Both the position numbers and the translations under genes were made by a program. From Galbula dea (lineage: Eukaryota > Chordata > Aves > Piciformes > Galbulidae), in NCBI GenBank assembly GCA_013399015.1, contig VWZX01001164.1, positions 558,001-622,000 on the forward strand: a stretch of DNA of 64,000 nucleotides, read 5' to 3'. Position 1 is the stretch's first letter. Every line of letters starts with the position of its first letter. The notes under the pieces are model-generated. The model saw only the letters and a program-made list of their open reading frames with translations, was not told where the DNA came from and made no database searches. This document shows positions 24,331-37,244 of the stretch, piece by piece.

Positions 24331-27300
24331 TATTGCTGTTTAACATTGTCTTTCTCTCTTTGCAAGCCTCGGCTGCTTTGTTTCCTTTTATCCTCATTAA
24401 GGACATCAGAACATACTACAGCAAAAAGTGGGCTCTGTCTAGGATAATTTATTCCTCTGACATATGCTAGCACTATAAATATTTTGCAATTGAATTTTAT
24501 TGATATGCAGAAAGGGCCAATCTTAATATGTGATGAGACCCTGCAGGAGGTTCAACTACTCAGATGTTTGCTTAGAACTTAATAGAGTCAGAGAAATAAA
24601 TTCTTGAAGCAAGAAGATATGACAGACTCTAATGTAGTGCCAGATTTGCTTTTGACATTTAGTGAGGTAAGCAAAGTACTTCCAGTATATATTGGAAACT
24701 TCTGCACGGTAGAACATGGTTGCTAAGTGCTTGTAGCCTCCTATTTTGTGATAGAACTGAAATTTACAGGGGAATAGGGATTTGATTGTACTTTATATAT
24801 TTATAATGCCATTTAAAAATATCAGAATGAAATAAAAATGAAGTAGCTCCTATATTTATAAACAATTATAGATACTAATTTGTGTGGTATCTGAAATACA
24901 CTGTCTTTATTTAGCATTAATGACTAACATGATTATCTTGTAGAACATCCCAACAGGAGAGTCACAACTTCTAAGTAGAGTGTTAGCAGTGAACGTGATC
25001 TGATTAACTGTGGCATTTCAATGTGTTATGGCACTAGTGTTAAAGGAGTGTGTTGAGGGAATTTAATTGTTAAAGCTGCCATTTCTCTTGCCCCTTTGCT
25101 TCATCATGGTCACTGCAATCATGAGTGAAACCTTTCATTAACCTTTCTCTATTTTATTCAATCTTTTGAGCTAATAGCATTAGAACATGAGATCTGCAAA
25201 ATGTGTGCCATTTTACATGGAGAAGTGCCTCACCTCCCTGCTCTCTGTAGTTGGGGAAAAAGGTACAACACTACTGGCTTGTTAAAAGCATGTTTTAAGG
25301 GCATGGTTTTGAGCACGCTGTAGAGGTAGGCTTACAATGTAAGACAGTCCAGGCTTTTTTTCCCCTTTAACAGCAATGGCAAGCTGAGTGAGTTTTGTGC
25401 TGATGTAGGGTATGTAGCTGGTGAAGCATTGTGCAAGAAATACTAAAGCTAAGTGAAACATGAAATAAAAATAAGTTGGAGCACGCAACATCACAGAGAT
25501 GGAGAACCCAGCGCTGATGAAGTAAAGCAAGTAACTGTATCATTCTAACACCAACAAATGACACAAATCAGCTAACAAAGTCAGGCTGTCTGGAGTCAGT
25601 CTGCAACCTGTGCAGAATCAGGCTCTGCTATGAGCAGCTTGCTGTCTTTGATCAGCAAAATCCTGGATACCATCAGAAGGCTAGCAGGTTTTGTAGTAAA
25701 AAGAGCTCAAACAAACAAACATGCTACTGTATCTCCCAGCTTAGACTGGTTAAGAGTCAGCAGCATTAGTAGTAGGTCTTCATTATCCATATGGTAAAAA
25801 CGTTTCTAGGTCATGTAGCTGATATCTGAGTGCACCTGTCATGGAGCAAAGTGTGAGCATCAATAATCTGCCACTGGCCAACTTTTGCCAGTATCCTTAG
25901 CACCTTTAACCCAGATTTCAGATCTTGCAAAGAAGCAGTGATGATCATGCAGTAGATGATTCATTTGTTTCCAAAAAAAAAGGAAGCAAAAATCCAGGGT
26001 TATATATTTTGTAGTCTTTAGCAGTTTTGCCATATGTTGCCACTAATTTATATGTGGAATATAATGAGCAGGGGTCAAGGGAACTGTCCATGTTCCTTTC
26101 TGTAGGCTCACAATGGACAACTTCAATTCAGAGTGTATTCACTTGAGAAGGAAGCACCTAACAAGGCAAGATGTTTTGCACCAATCTCTGTTAAATATTA
26201 ATTATGCTGATTAAAGTTGTCATGAGTTTCTGCAGGCTCAAACAGCAGTAGTGTATGGTGTATTCTTAAACAATGCAGCATCTGCACTTGAAATGGATAT
26301 CATCTACATGTGATCGAGGGACAAAAAAGTACATAAATAGACTATTGGAATACAATCCAATTTAATTATGGTGGAAGTGACAATGATATATGAAAGACAA
26401 GAATCTGGAAGTCTTTGGAAATGGTGGCTAATTACTATGAAGTATATAGGTATATGCAACATCATGAGTGAATTGTGTGCAAATGCCCAAGTTAAAACAT
26501 AACTCTTTTTAAACAGCCAGCTGGCCTAAAGCTGCCCCTTCTTCTCAACAGATATAGAGAGGGCAATATCAGTTGATTTTGGAACTGTAGAAATAGCAGA
26601 TAATCATGGGCACATGGTACTAGAAAGGATGGCATATATTCTAGGCAGAGCAAGTGAGTATGAATCACTTGGGGAAGTCTGCACCTCAATTTGGCAACTG
26701 AGGCAAAAGAGACCTAATGACATTAAAAAAAATAAATAGATCTCCTCCTCTGACTCATGATCCCAATTCATTCCTGTTGTACCTTGAGCAAAATAAGCTA
26801 GAGGTGAAAGCAAGTCATATCCTCATTTCAAGGAGGACTTGTGAAGCTGTTTGCTATACACAGGCATAGCGAGTTCATGTCTTGCTTTTTTCCCAACATA
26901 AGTTTGTGAGATGCACACCAGACCTTGTCATCTACCAAGACAGATTTCCTTCCAATGAAATGGAGAGGCTCAAATGAAACAAACGTGAATGGATTTTGAG
27001 AATTTGATACTCATAACTTTCTCTCATATGAATGTGATAGGGGAAAATGGAAGAACTCTGATTGACTTCACTGGGTCAGGTTTTTATTCATGGAGACATG
27101 AATTCAAACTGCCAAGCATTATGGAATCTGGTACAGCCCTGTTGCTATCATAACTGTGCTTTACAGGAGTTATCTGCATAAGGTAAGAAGTTAGTGTAGA
27201 CATCGATAGAATCCGACCACTGTCACTGAATCTGGAAAGCCAAATCAAAAGATGTCCAGTCTAAACAAATTCAAGACAAAATGAGGATGGTGCCTAGAAT

Positions 27301-30300
27301 GCCAGTCAGAAGAAAAGAACAAGCCATCATACATTGTAAATCAATCAAAATGAACAAATTAATCTTGAAGGCACAACAGTTGCCAATGCAAGATATATAA
27401 ATGACTGCAGAAAAGTTAGTTTTCTAATAATTAACATCTGAACCACTTCGATAGGGAATCAGAGAGAGAGAAGTATCATCACAGTGCAGTAAACAATAGG
27501 CTTGAAGGCAAAAAAATGTGTGAAACCCTAGCATTTTTGGTGAGTTCTCACTTGATAGATTGGGTACACAATAAGCACAGAAACAGCAAGGACATGTCGA
27601 CTGATTTACTTACCAGAGCCTAGTGGATATTTTCCATATTAAAAACTGAGTTACCTTCTTTTGTGCTCTAGATGTTAACAGTGTGTGTCTGAGAGGTGCT
27701 TTAGTCATTATTTTCTCTCTAGTCCACTGCCCAATGTTTGTGTCTAATCTGACACTTTTGGAAGTTGGTGGATGAGCTCTTACAGTATTAGGCAATTGTA
27801 AGCAATTATTAGTGATCTCAGAACTGTACTGAGTTGTTTTAATTAACATCTCATATTTCAAATAGTGTCATTTGTGATGGTCAATTTATGTTGCTATCTA
27901 CCTACCAGTAAGCGTTTTGAGACTACTAGTCCATCATAGAATCCAAAGAAAAGGAAATTTATTTTGTAGCATCCAAACCTATCAGCCCTTCTAGATTTTT
28001 TTACTTGTTTCAGTAATAGTAGCACAAACAGCAAAGTAGTTTTCTTCCATAGAGCTGTAATGGCATGAGTTGGACATGTCTATTCTGAAATCACCTGGCT
28101 TTGGGGCTTTAAGTAGGACCTTTAACATTGTTACTTGTGTTTAATTTTATATAGCATTGAAATGTTACCTTGCCCTAAGCTGTGGAAGACACTGCTATGC
28201 TTTCCACTAGCCACTTTTTAGCACCCTGTCCTTGGCTTCATAGTCCTCAAATACCAGGCTTGGAAATCTGCTTCTGGCAGAACAAGATCACTTCATCTTT
28301 GGGGTCATGTTCCAGGCTTTTGTTCAGTCACAAGTTCAGTTTGAATTTATCTTCAGTATGTCTACTTGAATATTCAAAAAATCATCAGCTAGTCTAATTT
28401 GTTTTTTTTAAAGTCATGTAGAAGACTGATTTGCTTTGACAGGTGGATCAGAAACAGAATTGGAGCTATTTTATCTGGACCTAATTAAACAACCTTCATT
28501 ACTGGCAGGTATGTGTTTGTGATGACTACAAATTAACTTGATTGAAATTAAAACTCAAAGTATAAAGCATTGAATTGACTTGTGGGTTTTTTTTAAATAT
28601 ACAGTTTAAAAATAAGACTGAATGCATTTTTTAATGTGGCAAGTGCATGTCTAAATTTTAAATATCTCACCATGCCCAGTTCCACTTTGTATTTTATGTT
28701 AATGGTACTTGTCGCAGATATTCATGAGGATATTGCCAACACTTATAAAATGGCACCACAGTAGTTCAGAACTACAAGACTTTAATAAAACATAAGCAGC
28801 AGTCCTTTTTTTCCTCTTGCAAGCACAGAATTTCTGCAGTATTTGGGGTTAATTTCAGTTAGGCAAATAAGGCCAGCAAGGGCCAGATGCAATGCTTATT
28901 CCCTCAAAAATAGTTTTAGTGGACCTTAAAATAATTCATGTATGTTGGTCCTCTTATACCTTCACAGAACCCAGTTATTTTCAACTGGTAATAAACTCAT
29001 GTCTTTTGAATTAAGGGAACATTTCCCTCACTGCCCATTGCAACTCCAGCCTGTGGAATAGATGTCACACCTCCTCAATGTCACTTGAATGGCATACTAA
29101 AGTCATTAAATCCTATGATAAGTTCTGTCTGTCCTATTTGCCTTCTCCTGTGATGAAATCAGGCATAACTTTTTAGTAGAGTTTTCCAATGACCCTGACT
29201 GTTGACTCAGTCCAGAAATGCTGCCTGAGGGTTTCAACACCTACCTAAAAAAAGCAGAGTGTACATGTGCAGATCCGTACTGTTGAGATACTTCACTGCA
29301 TTTTGCACTGTTAAGCACTTTTATATCATAGTTTTCTTGGACTGTTCTGATTATGGAGAGTTTAGGGCAAGGCATCTTTGAAGAGATTTTTCAGAGCAAT
29401 TGAAACATTGCTCTGAGTGAGTACTAAACAGCTGATTCAATGGCTTTTGGTATGAATATGATGTAGCTATGAAGAGGACAGTATCATGTGGAGAGGAAAG
29501 TATCCTGATAAACTAGTCAACAAAATAAATACGGTTTCTTTCAGATAAAAAATAATAGTGGAGTAATGTTATCTATTCCAAATGAAGTATTGTATGTTTA
29601 TCTCAGTTTTATGGACCTAAAATGCTGCAAAGTGTGTTAAAAGTCAAAATGATATTTCTGAGAGGCAGTTTGCATTCTTCCCAATAGGTAACAGATGTGA
29701 AAAATCCTCTATTAGAAAGACAGCTACTTGGGACAGGATATCTGAGGAAGTTCATGCTACTCCGGTTATTGTCAACACTAATATAAGGATAGAATATTCT
29801 TCCTTTCAGCTGCAGATGGTGGCAGACAAGTAAGAACTGTGTTTTACTAATTATACCCTTTAAACTATGTCATCTAGGGGGATGCAGCACTCGTGCCAGT
29901 TACATGAACAGGAAACACAATTTGTCCTTCTGAAGGACAAAAATACATATGTGCAAATCCTTGGGTTCTCTTTAGCTAAGGAGAGGTGTTAAAGATGACC
30001 ATAAAATCAATGATTAACTCTATGAATCCATAGTGCTATTCTGCTGAACGAAATTAAGTCCATTTTACCAGTTTAGTATATAACTGTCACCAATTTAACA
30101 AAGCATGTGTTTAAAATCAGAATTTCATAAATGTGTCTACTTAGAAGTCCCAGGATGAGAGTACATAATAATGCAGCAGATTACATTTTAAATCAAACAT
30201 GAAAGCCACAAAAACATAACAATAAATGTCCTCCTGCTTCCTCACTCAATGATCACACTGTTAGAATAGCCCCCAAAGAGTTGAAATGTCTAATGTCTCT

Positions 30301-30660
30301 TCTGCCTCTTTCCAAAGAAGAGCTGCTTCTCTGAGTGTACATATTTACCAATCTAAAACTGCCAGGTAGGTGCTATTAATACAATGATTTCTCTGTATAA
30401 CTTTTTATGCATGAAACTAGGACAAAAGGTCTTTATAGGGCTATCTGTGGAGTGAGGTATAAACTGTAAACTATTTCCCCTCAGAGAACATTTGGACTGG
30501 CAAAGTCCAGCAGCTGCCATCAGTAGCAATTATCTGTGGATAAAATATCACTTCAGAACATATTTCTGTAAGTAAATTAGAAACATCAAGGCTAAAGCAC
30601 TATCACAAATGCAAAATGAGAGTAGACAACGTGGTCCTGAAATGTGCTGATCTAGACAAG
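24331..30660. other. Noncoding unique sequence, no feature seen
   Basis: Over 6 kb with no assignable gene, RNA gene, LTR or LINE. Reading frames are under 85 codons. Near 27060-27085 'attgacttcactgggtcagg' has the flavour of old amniote repeats but cannot be assigned. Confidence 0.5.
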
Positions 30661-30664
30661 AGTC

Positions 30665-30820
30665 TTGGATTTTGTTTTAGTCTGTATCGCTGAATGATCT
30701 GGGGAGTTTGGGTCATCTGTGTGATACCTTTCCCTATTAAAATAAATGGGAGTGATACCTGCTTGCTTTTGTAATGTGCTTTGACATCTGTGTGTATACA
30801 CTAGGTTAAGAAGCAGCTAT
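30665..30820 (+). mobile_element. MIR-like SINE remnant, plus orientation
   Basis: Order of blocks: 'tttgggtcatctgtgtgatacc', a 'ccctattaaaataaatgggagtgatacctgc' type core and 'gtaatgtgctttgacatctg', ending near 'acactaggttaagaagc'. This follows the MIR 3' half ('atctgtaaaatgggaataatacctgc', 'gtaaagtgctttgagatc', 'cgctatataaga'). It is an inactive fossil with approximate ends. Confidence 0.5.
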
Positions 30821-31926
30821 GCCTACTCTGGAATGCACATTTTTTCCATAATTTCTTGGAAAGTTAATGCACTTATATATCCTTGCCGAGATGTGAAGAA
30901 AGGTATTTTGCATAACATTTTGCCAGGTTGACTTACAAGCCTTGTCTTCATGCAATCACAGACATCTGTTTGCAAAACTCTGGTGCATTAATTGTATTTT
31001 CTTACACCTTGTTTAGTGCCTGTGAACCTTATTCAGTAATGACTTGTGCACAAGTTAACATTTAGAAAGAGAAGTTGAAGCAAACCAACAAAGAGTGCAC
31101 ATATCATTAGTTTTATCCCTCAGATATTTCTTCCTCCATATGCATTTGGCTAACTGTACCAGGCTATGATCAATGTGCAGACCATGAAAACAGACAAAAC
31201 TAGCTGAAAAAGCAACTTGTGCCTCTTTAAGAAAAAGGAAAAACTTTTGCAATTGATTTAGTGCTCCATAAATTAGCCTAGGGACAGCTTTAAATTGTGC
31301 TCTTATTATTCATACAGGATTCTACTCATCTAATAATTTTGCTATTCAATAAAAAAAAATGTTTTGAATAGCAACCAAACATACCATAAAAATACAGTAT
31401 CCACATTCTGCAAAGAGTGGAAATGTAAATGAATGGAATGAAAATGGCCCAAATATGATTTCTCTCTTGTTGACTTTCCAATTCAATTTTTCATGGGGAA
31501 AAAGATATACTGGGTAACCGAATGCATGATGTACCAGTAGAAGTTTAGGGAAGTCATTATATACCCATTAGTTATGTGCATTTACTAAATCTGTCTGGTA
31601 AAATTAAGGGAGCTAAAATTTTCTGTATATATTTCTATCTAGCATACCTAGTGGATCTTATGTGCCAGTCAGCATTTAAGATAAGCAAATTAGCTGACCA
31701 TATTGGAGAACAGAAGCCTTGAACTGGGAAGGATATACACACTGAAGAAAGTCTCCTGAGATTCTGTAGTTGTGGTCTCTGAGTGAGTTTGAGATGCTAT
31801 CCATTTTCATTTAAAGATCAATGTCTTTTATGACTATCTTTCAAAAACTATAGGAAATACAAACAACTACTTCCTCAGCATTTTCATTCAGGCTCTAGGA
31901 AATCCTTCAGACTGTCCTGGACAGGG
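30821..31926. other. Noncoding sequence, no feature seen
   Basis: AT-rich unique DNA with an A run near 31350. No gene or assignable repeat. Confidence 0.55.
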
Positions 31927-32311
31927 ATGCTAAATCTGTCTGTAGTTATGGTGTTTGGCCAGTGTGTAGTCCTAATGGTCTTTACTATAGCTATCGTCTT
32001 AGTCTATAGTTATAACACCAGTTATTTGTCCCCTAATGCCCCTATTGGTGAGAATATTTATTTAGATACTATCTTAATCAAAGCAAAACCAGAAGAGCTT
32101 CTTAACCTTCATATCTTGGCCTGAGTCTATCCACGAAGAGCCTTAGGCCTTTTAATAGGTACTCAAAACCCTCTTCCATTAACAAGTACACCCAGTTTAG
32201 ACTTACTGATATTCATGGGAGATGCCAGGATTTGCATCTTAAATTTTTACTGGCCAAAAAAAGGAATACAAATAGTATCAGTAATAGATGGGATTGGAGA
32301 CTTCAGCTGAT
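31927..32311 (+). other. Unrecognised, possibly decayed reading frame
   Basis: One frame runs 128 codons with a single internal stop at about 32122-32124 before its end at 32309-32311. The first part starts with a strongly hydrophobic stretch (about residues 5-28, like a membrane segment). After the internal stop the frame stays protein-like ('GLLIGTQNPLPLTSTPSLDL', 'NFYWPKKGIQIV'). I recognise no family. It could be a fossil exon, an old mobile or viral gene remnant, or chance. Low confidence that it ever coded. Confidence 0.2.
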
Positions 32312-33130
32312 ATTGCTCTTTGCTTTTGATGTGTCTGCTTTCTATCATAGTAGCATCCAAGTGTGATTAACAAGCACAAGGAAAGGGAAAACCATGGACG
32401 AGTAAACATTCACTTGTTACAGACCACTTGGTTCACTCTGGCATGGTGGAATTTAAACCTAATAGGGTTAGAACTAAATTTTCTTTCAAAAGAATGCTCC
32501 AGAGATCCTAGGTATGGACGCTGCAGCCTTGTCTTGGTCATCTGTCTATAGAATTGTTAAAAGGGCTTTCTGAGCATAGATGTGAATGACTCACAGTCTG
32601 GAAAGAAAGAATCAGTGAGGTTACACATATTAGCATGGGCTCTGTCAGACACTGCCACTTACAGGCCCCTGTCCCTGAAGGCTAGAAAGAACCAAGTGAA
32701 AGTGGCCATGATAGTAGAGGCTAATGTTGTAATAGTGTGGAGCTATTGCCAAAGCTGAAAACATTCACAAAATATTTCACATATTCTAGTGGGAATAAAA
32801 CATTTATAGTCTTTCTGGCATGTGTTAGCAGCAGCAACAACAACTTGGTTCAGAACACAAAAGATTCCTCTGGAAATTAGCAAACCCATCAGTCTGAGTC
32901 TCCTCTAAGTAAACTAGTTAAAATAAAATTCTCTTGCTGACTGCCCTTAGTGGGCAATAGTTACTTTCCTACAAGCACTGTCTAATCATGAGACAAAGAA
33001 AACAATTCTTTAAAAGAATCTTTGAAAGAAAGAAACTTTAGTTTTGGCAATCACAGCTTTGGTTTGTATGAATAGTAGGTTAAAAAATTACCCCATAGTC
33101 CCAGAAAGTACATTCTTTGGTCTTTTGCAT
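32312..33130. other. Noncoding sequence, no feature seen
   Basis: Unique DNA, no gene or assignable repeat recognised. Confidence 0.5.
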
Positions 33131-33176
33131 TTTTCCTTCCTTTCTTCTTTCCTCCCTTCCTTCCTTCCCTATTTCT
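33131..33176. repeat. TTCC-rich pyrimidine tract
   Basis: Imperfect (TTCC)n/(TTTC)n run in which every base but one is a pyrimidine. Simple repeat. Confidence 0.85.
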
Positions 33177-36100
33177 TGTGCAGTTCATCTATGATTGATT
33201 AAGTCAGAAAGCTTACAAGTGTAGTTTCTGGCTTATAGGTTTTATGGCTTGTAAAGGAAAGCGTTCCCTATCCTTTGCATCTACCTTCCTTAAGCTTCAA
33301 TGTATCTCTGGGGTGCCACTACTTTTGGTTGAGATGGACAGGCAAGTTACACAGCTGATAGCCTTCCTTTTGCTCTGCAGAGCATGTCTTGCTGTTGTCA
33401 CTGCTCCTTCTGTGTTCCCTTATGACGTTGCATGTGTTTTCTAAAGATCTGGCCTCACTGTGTTAGTGATTTCATCAAGTGTTTCCTAGGAGGAGGTAGT
33501 TTTTTTTTCAGCTGCCTGTACTGCTTTGTTCTTATTCCTTGTGGCCCCAGTAATTGGCTGCTGTATAGGCATGGTCAGAATGATACAGAGGAAACTTTAT
33601 GTGTATTAATGGATAGTTTGGTTTCTTATGGTTGTTTTGGACACCAGCCTGTAGACATGCTCTTTTTGTCCCAAAGGATGTTTAAGCAGTTTAAACAGAA
33701 CAGAATCGCCTCAATGAGCAATACTGAGAAAGATTTGGCATTGAGCATCTTAAATTGCCTGGGAGGAGGAAAACCTATGTTCAGTCATTGCTCCAGATCA
33801 AACAAGAGAATTGAGAGCGTGTTCTTTGTATTACAGCAATGGCTAGATATACTAGGCTGAGTGGCAGCAACAGGAACCTCTAGCATACTGCATTCTGTGT
33901 GGTGTTGGCAGTGCTCTACAGACAGCTACCTGATGAACTCTGTTGAGGTGATGGGTCAGTGTCTGACTTTTTAAGTCTGTCAAGTCTAGGTGTGACTCAG
34001 TTGCCAAACTGCTTCACATGCTCATGTTTAAAGAGCTTCCACCCTTCCTACCAGTAGAAATTCAGGGTCCTTCGTGAAGATTTTGCTAAAGAACAGTAAT
34101 TTTTAAGAATTCCAGTGACACTTAGAGAATGGATTTAAGAATCTAAATCACTTTTTCCTTTGAAGTACAATGCAAATAAGGAAGGACTTTGTGTTCTTAC
34201 CTGATATCTACCTGACAGTCTGAAAACACTGAAATGCTCATCAAGACATCTCATCACTAAGAGATGCAGAATTCTAAGGAATAACATTTTTCAGCTTCTA
34301 CCTAGTTTCACAGGCCAAAAGATTTATCTGAATGAATTCTTCCTTCAAGTCCTATAGCTGTGGTGAAGCTAGAAAAAAAAAAAAAGAGGGGGGAAGGTAT
34401 GATTTTCTGAAGTTGAAAGAGAAAACCTCAACAGATAGCAGTGAATTTTACCTTTTCTGAGTGTGTAGAAGGTAATTAGATCATTTGATTACAGAAATAC
34501 AAAAGAGATTATCTGGGCAGAGATGGTGTGAGGTAAGTACCTACGGTGTGAACCATGTGATTGGCCCTTCAGGAGTTCCAGGGTAGCTTTCAGATACTTG
34601 GAAGAACTCAAACTCTTCTAGTAGTGCATTTTATCCTATTCAGTCACTGGCTAACAGATAATGACTCCCAAGGCACAATGAATATTAGCTCTGTTTGCTG
34701 CAGTTCATTGGAGTAGTTCTGAGAGACCACAGAACTTTTCATGTGATGTTTTGAAAGTCTGCCTGCATAGATGTGACATTAGTAATCTAAAAAGTAACCT
34801 CTTTCTTTCCATTTGGTGAAAGTATAGCCCAAAATTCCCTCTCCTGTAATAGATCCAATAGAAATAATGGCACTGAATGATGAACGAATCCACCTTCACC
34901 AGCACATGTAATTAATTTGCGTCCTACATACCTGACTAAGTCTTTGCAGGTAATTGGTTGCTGGGTAATCTGCCTATTAATTTCTTCATTTCTAGCCAGT
35001 CTCTAGTTAATAATCAATAGTCCTCTTTTCTAATGAAGAAATGGCCTTGACATTTTGGCCTTTGTGCAGTGTTAAAATAACACTGATCGTTATCATTATC
35101 ATATGTCCTTGATACACTGTATAAAGGCAAGGATATCAAGGATATCAATCTTACAGTACAGGAACACTTAATAAGCTTGGATAAATAATTGTGATTTGCC
35201 AAAGAAGTATACATGGTTTTCTGGGCAGATCTGTGTGGGAGAGAATGAATAAAATGTTGTATGTTAGTTCTATCTCCAAATCTAAATAGAAGGCAATCTC
35301 CCCAAAGAGATATGGAAGATGTACAAAGACATGCGAAAGCGCTGTATATCATAGAGTCAGGATGGAGATGGGGTTGTGTTTCTCCTCTTGTATTGGACAT
35401 CTCTGAAGAAAAGATCTTTGTCACCCTGTAGTTGGGTACTCCCACTGTTCATTTCACCTTTCTGTGCTTAGTGTGAGCCCTTGCCAGTTTTAGTGAGGGA
35501 GGAAGTCTGTGGGTAACGCATCAACTATAGTAACTCAGTTTTCATTCTTTTATTTTACACTTTTCTGTTAGTCTCCTCCCACTAGTAGCAGAGCTTCAAA
35601 ACTTTTCTATATTACAAGAACTTCTTTTTTCCTGAGAGAAATCAAAATATTAATTGAGTCTTCTTGGACTCTAAGTACAACTTAGGGACCATTTTTCATC
35701 AATGACATACTACAGACCAGATCATGGTCTATATTTGGATCTTTTGACTAAGGCACAATGTCTAATTTCAAAAATAATGGTACTGTAGATCTTATTTTAC
35801 TATTCTTCCATAATAATAAGACCTTTTCTGCTTCCAGAATTTATACTCTGCTATTAAATAAGGAAAATCTTTTGTAGAGTAGGTATAAAATTACATCACT
35901 GTCAAGCCATTATTTAAAAAAGAAAAAAAAAAACAGGGGTCTTGTGCTAAGATTAAAAGGCAGAAATGAGTTACATTTAAAAGGTCTACTGCAAAATAAT
36001 GGTATGCACTGGCAAGTCTTCCACAGCAATCTGCAGAAACCCTAACTTTGTTTAGTATTGGCAAACTTGGTTATGGCTGACATTTTTGTGTTTTGAATGT

Positions 36101-37216
36101 CAGTTTCAAAAGCAAGATTTCTGAAAATGGCATTAAAAGAAAGACTGCTGAATTTTGTTGAAAGAGGCTATGGGAATTTATACCTTTCTTCTGGAACACA
36201 AACAATCTCCAAGTACTTTAGTATTTATCTAGCAAAGGAATTTAAAGTTTGGGGTTTTTTTTAAGAATTGATAGATACATTTATAATCATACCCAGCTGC
36301 ATTATATAAGCACAGGTTATGTACCCCAAGAGTAAGCAGGGTGTGCATAATTCATACCAGTTCCTTTGTTGCAACATGACCTGTATGGGTGAGATGAGAT
36401 GGCGAGACCATGGCTGCCTGGGCTGTGGGTGCCTGGTGAATGAAATAAGCTTATGATTCTTGAGATTCCTAAACAGAGGTATAAAATTTAAATTTATGTT
36501 CAGTAATTTATTTGTTTTTAAACAGCTTGCTCTTGAAAAATACTAAAGTGATTTTATGAAGCATGCATGCGATCATCTAGTATGTAGGCTGAGCTAGCTA
36601 ACTGTAGCCTACGTTTCTCTACATGTGTGTGGAGCTCCCCGGTAGAAAAGAGCTACAGTAGCTGTATACTCCTTTACTGATGGTCATAAGAGGGACAGAT
36701 TCCTAAATAATAGTAATTCAGTAATTTTAAGACTCCCAAGTATTCCATTTATAGCTTAAATATTTTATAAAAGTTTAGACACTTAGCAAGTGCTTAATGT
36801 TAAAGTATAAGGCACTTGAGCCTCTTCCTTCAAACACCACTTTGGCTTTCAAAAGTGAATAAATATCAGGACTCTTAGCACTTGGGTTTGTGTCTTCTCT
36901 GTACTCCGTAAGCGGAGTGACAGCAGCTAGTACTGCCTATAAGTATTTGGTACTGCATGGCCTTGATACACAATTGTGTCCATTCAAAGAATACCTAGTG
37001 AACAAAGGAACTGGTCTCAGGGCATGAATGTTACCCTGAAACAAGTAACAGATTCAAGCCTTGTCACTTCTTGTCTCATTTTCATTAAGAAAATGGTTTA
37101 GCTTAGGGGGGTGATGAATCAACCATGTGACTAAAGGCAGGTGGCCATCTTAAAGCAGTTCTTGTCCCTAGTAAAAGTAAGAATTAAAAGAGGGAGTGGG
37201 GGGTGAGGGGGAGGGT
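33177..37216. other. Noncoding sequence with short A runs
   Basis: Includes the longest plus and minus frames of the window (33432-33860 and 35014-35445, 142-143 codons), neither of which resembles a known protein. A 13-nt A run begins at 34373, followed by a G run, and an A-rich run lies at about 35916-35933. A 9-bp tandem duplication ('aaggatatc' twice) is at 35129-35146. No gene is supported. Confidence 0.5.
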
Positions 37217-37244
37217 GCATGTGTGCGTGTGTGTGTGTGTGTGT
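37217..37244. repeat. GT dinucleotide microsatellite
   Basis: Short (GT)n tract with one GC interruption, preceded by a G-rich stretch at about 37196-37216. Simple repeat; the reading frame through it is meaningless. Confidence 0.9.

Noticed and set aside
31927..32311. Nuclear copy of mitochondrial DNA, suggested by the hydrophobic Leu/Ile-rich translation
   Set aside because: The translation does not resemble any mitochondrial protein I know and there is no adjoining tRNA or rRNA sequence.
33432..33860. 142-codon plus-strand frame, among the longest in the window
   Set aside because: No recognisable domain, low-complexity hydrophobic start, no splice or promoter context. Frames of this size are expected by chance over six frames of 64 kb.
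34373..34393. A run that could mark the 3' end of a retrocopied gene
   Set aside because: The sequence upstream shows no gene-like content and no target duplication was seen.
35014..35445. 143-codon minus-strand frame
   Set aside because: No family resemblance and no supporting transcript signals; the composition follows the local DNA.
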